DNA of 64,000 nucleotides from Helicoverpa zea (Eukaryota; Arthropoda; Insecta; Lepidoptera; Noctuidae), in the NCBI RefSeq assembly GCF_022581195.2, contig NC_061482.1:12090001-12154000 (forward strand), written 5' to 3'. Under the pieces are notes generated by a model. The model was given only the letters and a program-made list of their open reading frames with translations. It searched no databases and had not been told where the DNA came from. This document shows positions 54,665 through 64,000 of this stretch, piece by piece. The position numbers and the translations under genes are program-made. Numbering within the stretch: position 1 is the stretch's first letter; every line of letters starts with the position of its first letter.

Positions 54665-54800
54665 TGAGCTAGGCATGCGGGTTGCTGAAGATCGAAAATG
54701 GCAAACCTTGGAGCAGGCTTTTGTCCAACATGTTGTGGAAGACTTTGGATTCCCGCACACCTCTCCGCCTCTCCCCAGGCGGAGGAAGTCCATGAGGACG
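54665..54800 (+). mobile_element. LINE ORF C-terminal fragment
   Basis: A plus-strand frame reads VAEDRKWQTLEQAFVQHVVE DFG, comparable to the AEDR..W..LE.A..QQW end of moth LINE ORFs. No tail or target duplication is visible. Confidence 0.5.
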
Positions 54801-54890
54801 AATATAAGGCACACGAGTATAAGGCAGTTCATAAAAATAACATACTGAGTTTGTTTGATCACGATCACTTCTATTTGTACATACAATGAG

Positions 54891-56168
54891 TCAATTCTGA
54901 TGTCCAGGCATACTAGGTAGATAATATTCAGGAATTGCAGTATGTTATATGAAAGAAATTAAATTGTCTCTTTGTTTTTACAAATGAAGAAATTAAATAA
55001 AATTATGTATATTTGTAAGTGTATATGTAGGTATAACACACACGGTGCTTAGTTTTGTCTACAGATTAAAATAACACATTGTTTGAAAGTTCTCATGAAA
55101 AAGAAATCTATTTGTCTACTTTTGAAACAACATACACACGAACATAGTAACTAAAAAAATAAGCTTAATATACACGGACGAAGTCTGTGTCTGGAAAAAA
55201 ACGAAATCTTCAGTTTTTGCTGAATTAAGGAAAAGTCTTCTAAAGGGACAAAGATTCACAAGGGGCATTTAAAAAAATAGAAAAAAAATCATTTTAGCGT
55301 TGGAGCGAAGCACCACAAAATTTTGTCCTACATAAGTAAGTAACCGTTGCAAAAAAATTGCCGAAAAAAATAGGTCGGATAATCTAGACGTAATTGTTTG
55401 AAAGTAAACGTGCAAATTGAGCTATTTGGGGCTTACTCACGCTTTCGGCCATTGAATGCACTTCCTATTCGGCTAGCAGGCTCACATTGCCGTGGGTTAT
55501 TGACCCACAAACAACACATACGCTTCACATGATCATTATTTTGTTATTTTAACTGTCACACGTGCTCGTTTGGATTATGCGTTTCGTAAGCTTGTTATGC
55601 TAAAAATATATTATAAAGGGATACACCAAAGTTTTTTGCTGTTGACAGCTGTCAAATTTCAAGGAAAAATACCCAAAATGCAGTTGTTTCTACTGACTGA
55701 CAGCAACTGTCAACTATACGAAAATATGGTCAGACTATAAGTAAATAAATGATGTTCTCTTTTTAAAAGTCTAGCCATCCACTCTGGCTGATTCATCAGT
55801 TGCTTCAAGTTTCTGTATATAGCTGAAAATCACATGGAAATCTGTTCAATAGTTTTACCATTCATCACGACGGACTCGGTGGAGAACTTTTTAGTAAGTA
55901 TGGCATGAAAAGTATTGTTAATATCTCTTATTTATGCCTTCAATGAAACTTCATGTAAATATCTTAAGTTACGGTAAAATATAGAGCACTCTCCTAGATT
56001 GTAGTGGAAATGACTGCCCAGGGCCCACTAAGAGTATATCTTATAACATAAGAGACTGATTTTTACTCGATGTGATTCATACTGAAAATTGCTTTTAAAA
56101 AGTATGAATCTAGGTAGAATATTCAAAAGCAAACTTGATGTAAATACCTGTGAAAGATGTATGTTTAA
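54891..56168. other. AT-rich DNA, nothing recognised
   Basis: No feature supported; a small GTTGACAGCTGTCAA dyad at about 55643 is too short to interpret. Confidence 0.4.
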
Positions 56169-56371
56169 TATCTATACTAATATTATAAAGAGGAATACTT
56201 TGTTTGTTTGTTTGGTTGTAATGGATAAACTCAAAAACTACTGGACCTATTTTAAATACTCTTTCACCATTAGAAAGCTATATTATCTGCAAGTAACATA
56301 GGCTATATTTTATCCCGGTGCGGGCAGTAGCTCCCACGGGACGCGGGTGAAACCGCGGGAAAACGGCTGGT
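56169..56371 (-). mobile_element. Family-A short retroposon, full length
   Basis: ATCTATACTAATATTATAAA GAGGAATAC at the left to CGCGGGTGAAACCGCGGGAA AACGGCTGG at the right, colinear with 23825-24030 over its whole length. Confidence 0.94.
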
Positions 56372-56394
56372 TTTTAATATAATTAGCGGATTTG

Positions 56395-56470
56395 ATCACG
56401 AAAAAAGATCCCGACGAATTGAGAACCTCCTCCTTTTTGGGAAGTTAAAATGAGTCGGTTAAAATAAGTA
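56395..56470 (-). repeat. ACCGACTTC-type repeat end
   Basis: The complement reads AACCGACTCATTTTAACTTC CC then AAAAAGGAGGAGGTTCTCAA TTCGTCGGGATC. Same family as the ends at 10401 and 17544. Confidence 0.65.
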
Positions 56471-56471
56471 T

Positions 56472-57005
56472 TGGACCAATATTGTTATTTTTTAGGAACG
56501 CCGACGAATAAAAATTGGTATGTCATATTAAGGGTGGGTTGAACTATCAGGTAGATAACTGTAACGATAACTAAACCATCAAATTAGATTTTAATTATAT
56601 TTTACATTACATAAAATAAGAACTTCTTGATTTAATTTATGAAAAAGCCATTGAAATATATTTTTAAAAAAAGCTCGCCACTTAGGCGTGTATGTAGACA
56701 TCAGATCGAAAATTAAGCAAATATCGTAGGTATAAGATAAAAACTATATATTCATCGCTATACGGTAACCGTCTGTCCATCAGTCTATCTGTTACAGCAG
56801 CTGTGTATTATACATAATGTTAAATGCAAACATTATGCACACCATAAAAATTCATTGAATTAATGGTTTTATTCAAGGGTTCTGCAGCACTTATTATATT
56901 AAAAATTATGTTTATTAGTCACTGGCAAACCGAAAATACCTACTGAGACCAGAAATTTAACATCATGAAATTATGCCAATGGGTAGTAATCAGTGTGCAA
57001 ATTAT
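56472..57005. other. AT-rich DNA, nothing recognised
   Basis: No feature supported. Confidence 0.4.
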
Positions 57006-57178
57006 AAAATATCTATAGTATATCTATAGGATTTTTTTTGTTTGATTGTTATTCCCAAAAGGCTCTGAAACAAATGAACCAATTTGAAAAATTCTTTCAC
57101 AGTCGGATAACGAATGCTATATTTTATTTGGATACAGGCAACAGTTTCCAGGGATGAAACGTCGGGAAAACGACTATA
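57006..57178 (-). mobile_element. Diverged family-A retroposon
   Basis: GTTTGATTGTTATTCCCAAA, ATTTGAAAAATTCTTTCACA GTCGGATAACGAATGCTATA TTTTATTTGG and GGGATGAAACGTCGGGAAAA CGACT keep the family order but with many changes. Confidence 0.8.
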
Positions 57179-58299
57179 TAGTATTAAATGCAAATTAATC
57201 GAAATTGACACTTGATTAATTAACTAGTTCCAAACAGTGAGGCTAATCTAGCTAGGTGAATTCTTAGTGATATAATAATTATCTAGGTATCAGTTTATTA
57301 AAATCAAAAGTTGTAGAGCTTTGCGGCAGGTGCAACTTCAATTAACATACTACGTAGGTACATATTACGTACGCCCACCTCCATAAGTAATAAATTAACG
57401 TTTTGTCTTACATTTGCACAGAACACTAAAAAATATTATTCATGTTTTTCCATGGGCGTAATTTCTGTAGATACCTGGTAACCGGCAATACAAATCATAA
57501 ATAAAATATAATTGCGAACAATCATGAAGTATGTACTATAATAACATTTGTTGCATAGTTATAGTAACATGAATTATTGATGATATCTGTCAACCTTGGC
57601 GAGTCACACCACATCCACATAATTAGTTCTATCAGGAATATTCGATGCCGAAAAAGAATTATCCGCTCGAATTTACATAAGATTTAGTAAGTAGTGTAAA
57701 GAACCCTTTCGCAATTTTCGTTGAAAGGAGTTGAAATGTGCAATTATTAGGATAGAAGAAATGTCGACATTGTCAAAATTCAAAGAACTTATTTACTAAT
57801 CATCTTATAACGCCTATAGATAAGCTAACAAAGAAATGACTACTTAATAGGTATATACTTGATAACATAACTGGTTTCAGTTTATGATGCCCACTAAACA
57901 CAATAATGAAAGAGTATGTGCTACCAACTCTACAGACGTCGTGTTTATTTTTGAAATGTCGTAAGTACAACCGTGTCACACACCTTCAGAACAAAAGTTA
58001 AATTCGGATAGAAGGTTAACGAGTAATAATAATTAAGTTAACGAATAAGCTTAGTTTACGCACGTAAGATATTAGCGATAGCGATATAATGGCGAACCGG
58101 ACTTCAGAAGTCCGACTTCCGTAAAGACATATTGCTTGTTACATAAAATACCCACATTATTGATACGAGAAAAAATACACGACTTAGAGAATCATTAGTC
58201 ATATCATGTCACTGTATTGCTACCTACAGGTCTCGGCTGATTGTCTATAGGTACTAGAAACTTATCAATAAAGATATATAATTACCTACTTGATTGCTT
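57179..58299. other. AT-rich DNA, nothing recognised
   Basis: A small dyad, CGGACTTCAGAAGTCCG, is at about 58097. No other feature. Confidence 0.4.
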
Positions 58300-58470
58300 G
58301 ATTGTACAGTAAAGGCTCCGAATCTACTTGACTGATTTGAAAAAATCTGTCACTATTAGAAGTATTCCCTATTCCCGCCTGATACAGGCTAAGGTTTAAC
58401 CGCTAAAGTATGTCCGGGTTCGGGAAATCTCTTCTACGAGACGCGGGTGAGCCCGCAGGAAAAAGATGGT
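58300..58470 (-). mobile_element. Diverged family-A retroposon
   Basis: TTGACTGATTTGAAAAAATC TGTCACTATTAGAAG and GAGACGCGGGTGAGCCCGCA GGAAAAAGATGG retain the family layout. Confidence 0.7.
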
Positions 58471-58811
58471 TAAATACTAACATAACGGACCTGCTGGAAG
58501 AGATTAATTATGAAATAAGTCGTGCCTTTCTACTCGTCTGTCTTCTATGTTTAACTGTGTACATAAACTGTTATATAAATAAATAAATAAATAATAAAAA
58601 ATATGTACTATGTGTACTTCATCTCAAATATAAACTCAAAGTTCAATCTTAGTCATGAAAATTATGTCGGTCCATTGAATCCGTAGCGAGTTCTAAGCTA
58701 TACTTAGATAAAGTTCTCGCAGACGACAATAGAATTGTTACATCAGCAACTTGTATGCGTCTGCACTTTGGAAAGATAAAGCTACTTCCTCGGAATTATT
58801 TACTGCAGCAA

Positions 58812-58990
58812 TGTCTATGCGAAAATAACTCTGTCTGTCTGGCGATCGAGCTTTCATGTCAAAACTAATTTAAATGTTTGGTACCTACTCAGTTCGCGCA
58901 GAGCCTGAGTAAGGTCATAGGGTACTTTTACCCTATATTGTGAAGTAGTTTTCTTGGGATGTGGGTGTAACCAAGGGGAACAGCTAACAG
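58812..58990 (-). mobile_element. Diverged family-A-related retroposon
   Basis: ATGCGAAAATAACTCTGTCT GTCTGGCGATCGAGC and TGGGATGTGGGTGTAACCAA GGGGAACAGCTA. Same subfamily as 46909-47175 but older. Confidence 0.7.
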
Positions 58991-59521
58991 GACTATAGAA
59001 AAGATATAGGTAACATTTATGACCAAGTGAATCATATTACAAAAAACACACACGTACATAATCACCATTTTTTATTGTATAGACTTGTATATTGTTGTGT
59101 TAATAAAAAAAATAATCACTAATCGGATTGTCCATCTTAGGATACCGTTTTACAGGAACATCCAAAAAAATATAATAATTACTTACAGAAACTTGCTGAA
59201 TATGACAAATAATAAAATACTGAACAAACAAATTGATCATCACGTTTTATTTTCTTGCAAAGGACTTCAGGTCATAACCCGATCCACATTTACAGTGAAT
59301 TTTCCTCAGCACAAGGAGTTCAATAATAAATATTAGTAGGAGTAGCTTATCGAGCACGATGGAGTGAAACCTCATTACTGGCAGCCTAACACGATTTAAA
59401 AACAATTTCGAGCTGCTTCACAATAAAAGTGAGTGAATACACTATGGGAATCCCGAATCGGGATCACCGAGTTTTATGTGTAACAGCAGACATAAGGGAA
59501 TACTTATGTATGGTGTCTTAG
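58991..59521. other. AT-rich DNA, nothing recognised
   Basis: An 83-codon frame (59085-59336) is K/N/I-rich and uninformative. Confidence 0.4.
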
Positions 59522-59625
59522 TTACACCAATCCGCATTGAGCAAGCGTGGTGATTAATGCCCAATCCTTCTCCGTGTGAGAGGAGGCCTGTGCCCAGCAG
59601 TGGGACGATAAAAAGGCTGTAACAG
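59522..59625 (+). mobile_element. LINE 3' end, C-terminal codons only
   Basis: CATTGAGCAAGCGTGGTGAT TAATGCCCAATCCTTCTCCG then CAGCAGTGGGACGATAAAAA GGCTG. Second copy of the piece at 13830-13930; the frame reads HxASVVINAQSFSV. Confidence 0.78.
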
Positions 59626-60273
59626 TAACAGGTGCCTTAGTTACGAGAGGTCGCTTCTTAATGCCATCTGAATATAGCTTAATCTGACGATTACGACGAC
59701 TGTTTCTTTTTTTCTCTTTTGCTTTCGATACTCGCAAGTTCTAAGAACTGTCTTATAAAATATAAAGGATGTATGTAATTGTATGAGTGTCACAATGTCT
59801 GTGAATTAGCTAAAAAGAGACACGAATTTGACATTATTTGTCTGAGGTTCATGTCAAAATTCAATCTCTTCTGAGCGATCGAAGATAGATTATCGAAATC
59901 TATAGTTAGCCTAAAATGGGGTAAACATACGTATAAAATTTTTAACTTATAATTTAAGTGCAATGCGGTAAATCTTAAAGAAGTTCCATTAACCCACGCA
60001 GGTACTGAGTCACTATTGTTTTACTTTTATGAAGGAAAATCACAAGGCTTTCAAAGAACTGTTATATGCATCAGTGAGTAGCTTCGTAGTTATTTTTCCT
60101 TCTAAATAACCTAATTAAGAATAATTGTAGCCTTAGCGAACTATCGCTTCTTTCTTTAGAATTCGTGCACTCGGAAAATCATTAAATTCCAATGGTAACT
60201 GAAAGGTATTTATGATAGCTATCTTGATTATTGAAGAGGTGCTATATTTGTATACCTAATTATTATGTTATGA
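59626..60273. other. AT-rich DNA, nothing recognised
   Basis: No feature supported. Confidence 0.4.
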
Positions 60274-60277
60274 TATA

Positions 60278-60642
60278 TCGGGTGTGTCGTTCACAATCAC
60301 ATTAAATGAAATGCGTTAATATATGTCGATTAACACAAAGAAAAAAAAATTCAAACAAAGTAAATAGAATAAAAATGTGCGAAAATTAGAACACCATATA
60401 AAGGTCAGTCATTACAAACAACTGAAATTCTCCCTTGAAAACTGTCAGCTCTCAACTGATCAAAACATTCGATACTCCCAACTTTATCTCTGCTTTACAC
60501 ATGATGTTGTAAAATTATAAAAACGAAAAATGCCTCCTGTGGTTAAACCACTGAACGGATTACGTTTTTTTTTTCAATTCGCCATAGAATACTATAAAGT
60601 ATATGCGAGAGGATTTAATGTGATTGTGAACGACACGCCCTG
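60278..60642 (-). mobile_element. 365-bp MITE family M1, uninterrupted copy
   Basis: Ends TCGGGTGTGTCGTTCACAAT CACATTAAAT and, in complement, CAGGGCGTGTCGTTCACAAT CACATTAAAT. It is flanked by TATA at 60274-60277 and 60643-60646. It provides the uninterrupted reference for the copy at 8797-9270. The TATA may equally be a TA duplication. Confidence 0.9.
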
Positions 60643-60647
60643 TATAT

Positions 60648-60776
60648 GAGTTTGTACATTGGTCTTCTGGATGGATTTTGATTAAACTTAACTAGCTTAC
60701 ATATCAGAATAGGCTACTTTTATCTATATGTGGGAAATATTCTTAAACATGGGTAAAGCCGCGGGCGGAAGCAACA
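60648..60776 (-). mobile_element. Diverged family-A retroposon fragment
   Basis: CTGGATGGATTTTGATTAAA, GAATAGGCTACTTTTATC and GGTAAAGCCGCGGGCGGAAG C. It abuts the MITE at 60278-60642. Confidence 0.65.
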
Positions 60777-63259
60777 AATAAATACCTAACATATTGTTAT
60801 TATGACCAGGAAAAATCATGAGCCTATCTAACAATTAATTTATACCATATAAGATCAATCACTGATAAAGGAACAACTATGATTTATAGGAACCGGAAAC
60901 TTATGTAAATAGAATTTTATAATTAAAGAGTTTGCAAACATAATGGACCTTCAAGTACAACACTTTTAGATTAAACTGATACTGGTTGTTTACGTTGTCT
61001 TAGGAATGTAAATTATCATTAAATCAAAGCTCAGTTTACATCAGAAAGCTGTAATCACAACCTTTGATAAATATTCTTTCATTGTTCCAGTTTTTTAAAA
61101 CCAAGATTTGTTGGTTTTCATTTTCATGTAGCTAAAGAAAATAATTTATTTTCAGATAAAAAATATCTTTTCTTTTTGTATCCATTTAAGGAAATAGAAA
61201 CATCGCTTTTCAAACAGATCAACAAATCGCAATGAATTAATATAGGTACCTCACTAATTTAGCGTCTAGTAACAAACGAAGAGGAAAACAAGAAAAATAA
61301 AATTAAGAACCATAAAAACATAGTAAGCATACGATGACATGTAACAATAATATTATCCTGACGTAGGAGATGCAAATATTTACTTATCGCAAATCGCACT
61401 TTCGCAGCCGCTTTGCGAATGACGCACTATAGTGACGTAGACACAGTCATTTTACCTCTGTGTACCGTACGGTCTCGAGCGGCCCGAGGGATTCCCCAAC
61501 CAATCACTCACTAAACTTTCTGTTTAGTTTTTACCCACATGCAAACCCTCCCTGCAACGTGGGAAAACCAATTTTAATGCATAACTACTTCTTAATAGTT
61601 ACGTTCATCGTTTAGTCCATTTTCACAGGCAACAAAGAGACACTCATTTAACTCAAAGGTTACGCACATAATAAAAATTAAAAATGTATGCATTCGCAAT
61701 TATATACGTACTTCCGTTAATTAAACAAGAAGGTAGCTGTTAAGGTGAATAAGCCAGAGGTTGATCGTTGAAGAAATTGTCGAGATATGACGTAACGGGG
61801 ATTTTGCAAATAATAATCGACCTGCTCAAAATAAGGACATTGAACCGAAACCAAGCCATGAGAGCTCCGTGAATTACACAACTGCGATAGTGAATAATAA
61901 TTAGGCCGTACTTAAAAAATGAAAGGTTTGTTTCTAAAAATAGTTAACCTAGACCTCCCCTAGAGTAAGGCTGCGTTCTGAAAACAAACGTTTCGCATTT
62001 TGCAGCAGTCGCCAACGTTTCAATATAAACAGAACGAACCAAACCTTTATTTGCAATCGCTGATTATAATAACTAAATTGGATTCGAGCAAAACTATTGC
62101 AAATATTTAGACAGCCGTCATAATGGGAATTTGTTGATTTGCTAACATAAGCGTCATAACTCACCTAATGGAATAACCGAATCGATTAAAAAAAATCGTA
62201 ACACCTCACTAGAATTACCGGTATCCGGTGCGGCCTTCTAATTTTAATAAATCGATCTTGTGTGACGTAAAGACATGTTTTGGCATTGGCCGGTGTCGCG
62301 CAGTGTGTCACTCGCCTAATGGCGGTATTTGTCGATTATCGTGGTTTTTGTGATTTACCTTGGGTCTGTCATTAATTAAGTCGATTCTCCCACTCTGTGG
62401 TTACCGATGATTCTCTCATTGTACATTCTGATTGGATATTTTCTTGTTGCAATTTATAACATTTCCATTATGACTCGATATTGAAGTGATGTTTATATTA
62501 TGCCGTGTAACATTTACAAACACGAAAATGTCCAAAAATATTTCAATTTTTAATTTTGGCACAGCAAGACTCGTTTGATCACTTCATTAAAGTTTTATAA
62601 GATGCAATTTTTATGCATAAGTAGTTTTTTTTTTCATATTAATTGGGGGTCTTTTTGAAACTTGTAGATTGTTCCTTTATTCGAATATTATAGTTTAAAG
62701 CCGTTTTATAAAGTGAACAATGTTGTTGTTATGAAATGTCGTAAATTAATTGTAAGGAGGGCAAAGAGACGCGAAATTTCTTTGTATCTAAGTTTAATAA
62801 GTAATTGTCGAGCTATTTTTATACAATACCTGTTTATATTCAACAAGCGATCACGGCAATCGAGTACCTATCCCAAACGTGACATAGAGAGGGAGATTAT
62901 CTTATATACTTGAAAAAAATATCCTGTCAAAGAGAGAACTATGGGGAGCATTAAGGATACAATGGAATTGGAAGTATTTAACTGCCATCCGTTTGACGTT
63001 ATTGTTACAAAGAGCCAACTAAAGCAAGGTTTACTATTTCTGTTGATGATGATTGAATCCAAACGTACCCATACACAAACAACAATTACAATTACAAATA
63101 TGATGAAACTGAAAGTACTTTACAATAGTGCTTTTGATAAGATAGTATATACCTATTTAAAAAAGAAGCTTAGAATAAGGATTGTACATTTCAGATTATG
63201 TTCCGCCCAAAAAACCATGAAAAATGTGCTTTTAAGACTTACATGAAAATAAATTAAAT
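60777..63259. other. Longest quiet stretch, AT-rich
   Basis: A moderately CpG-rich patch is at 61395-61510 (GTACCGTACGGTCTCGAGCG) and another near 62285-62340. The 101-codon frame at 62941-63246 has two loosely similar halves but no known domain. No repeat boundary, RNA gene or splice-supported exon was found. Confidence 0.4.
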
Positions 63260-63270
63260 AAATATTGTAA

Positions 63271-63392
63271 GACCCTGACCGGAAGACCCTGGATGCAAGT
63301 CGCCTCCAACAGGTATCTGTGGAGTTCTAAGTGGGAGGCCTATGTTCAGCAGTGGACGTCCTATGGCTGAGATGATGATGATGATGATGATG
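63271..63392 (+). mobile_element. 5'-truncated LINE tail with 11-bp target duplication
   Basis: GACCGGAAGACCCTGGATGC AAGTCGCCTCCAACAGG to GGACGTCCTATGGCTGAGAT GATGATG. It carries the unshifted end EAYVQQWTSYG, so the frameshift in the 841-1160 copy is private to that copy. The duplication is AAATATTGTAA/AAATAATGTAA at 63260-63270 and 63393-63403 (one mismatch). Confidence 0.9.
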
Positions 63393-63469
63393 AAATAATG
63401 TAATGTATTTTACAACCAAACTACCTCGTTTGTCGAGCGGCAACAACGTCCTCGATAAAGGGGAATAAT

Positions 63470-63571
63470 CTGATACAGAAAGAATGTTACAAATTGGTTC
63501 AGCTGATCCCGAGATATATGAGCGTTTAAGCAAACAAACAATCAAGGAACTAAGTTTTCAGCTTTATAATA
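63470..63571 (+). mobile_element. Family-A retroposon, 3' part
   Basis: AATTGGTTCAGCTGATCCCG AGATATATGAGCG through GTTTTCAGCTTTATAATATA AGTA. The CGGTTTCACCCGC start is missing. Confidence 0.75.
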
Positions 63572-64000
63572 TAAGTAAACAATAACCAACATAAGGCTCA
63601 TTTATATCAAAATAAATTAAGTAGTTCCATCATAATGAACACTTTTGTAGACCTAACTGTTCACGTTATAAAAAAAAAGAAATGAGCTACAAAGTAAATA
63701 TTTACATTAAGTAGGCACTCACCACGCGACCTTGTACGAAACCAAACGTAAATCATAGCAAACCAAGTCAATAAATTAGTAATAATATGTTTCTATTAAC
63801 AGCTGTTATGTTTTAATGAGTCTAATCGCAACACCGGGTATCTTTTTTCTTTATTAAAATATCAAAATTAATCATATGTAAGTGTTATTAAACAGGTTCT
63901 GTATTTTGAATTTGAGCACTTAATGCGAAGTAAGTATTATGCAACGAAAATTATGCAGGTTTTAATAAGATTAACGCTAGACTTCGTGTTTTATTACCTA
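63572..64000. other. AT-rich DNA, nothing recognised
   Basis: No feature supported up to the window edge. Confidence 0.4.

Noticed and set aside
54698..54889. 63-codon plus-strand frame
   Set aside because: Overlaps a LINE C-terminal remnant in another frame; no domain of its own.
1..64000. Endogenous viral sequences or telomeric (TTAGG)n arrays
   Set aside because: No recognisable viral protein remnant and no TTAGG array were seen on either strand.

Overview
This is a 64 kb stretch of insect nuclear DNA, almost certainly from a moth (Lepidoptera, possibly a noctuid). The evidence is the repeat content: 3' ends of lepidopteran endonuclease/reverse-transcriptase LINEs with GAT-repeat tails; a tRNA-headed SINE whose body reads as the CCGAGCC...GTTGGGGTCGG...CCGGATGCAGCTGAGTACCA type; many copies of a short element running from CGGTTTCACCCGC to ATAATATTAGTATAGAT; and numerous MITEs. 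I found no intact protein-coding gene. The window looks intergenic, or like the inside of a very large intron. All open frames of 60 to 156 codons are in repeats or AT-rich sequence and show no recognisable complete domain.

Two decayed gene-like pieces stand out. On the minus strand at 16706-17152 is a two-exon ZAD-like (CxxC...CxxC) zinc-binding protein remnant, broken by a 4-bp tandem duplication. On the plus strand at 46077-46380 is a two-exon THAP domain remnant enclosed by the terminal inverted repeats of a 1.18 kb DNA element (45590-46765), which suggests a P-element-like or other THAP-bearing transposon.

Layout. 0-5 kb: a 5'-truncated LINE with a perfect target-site duplication (TSD), a hAT element nested in a short retroposon, a poly(A) retroposon with a 15-bp TSD, and LINE fragments. 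5-12 kb: a tandem duplication in which one unit acquired two MITEs at a single TAA site, a LINE RT tail, a MITE interrupted by a perfect hairpin, and a 227-bp MITE. 12-26 kb: mostly quiet AT-rich DNA with scattered SINEs, the ZAD-like pseudogene, an R1-like LINE tail and a large hairpin at 22.3-22.7 kb. 26.2-29.4 kb: the most elaborate part, a hAT-type element containing a second, different hAT-type element and a hairpin element; both hAT types carry the same CpG-rich 19-mer. 29-45 kb: quiet DNA with a 5S-like SINE piece, an R1-like tail, a 120-bp tandem repeat, a MITE in a SINE, the second 227-bp MITE and a TTAA-flanked MITE. 45-64 kb: the THAP element, LINE and SINE copies, a TAA-flanked hairpin MITE and AT-rich sequence.

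The elements do not form a pathway; the biology here is a record of transposition. Many insertions have exact TSDs or can be checked against an empty paralogous site inside the window, so insertion order and target preference can be read directly. I did not find a convincing new defence, biosynthetic or regulatory system. All family names are from recognition by eye and have not been checked against any database.
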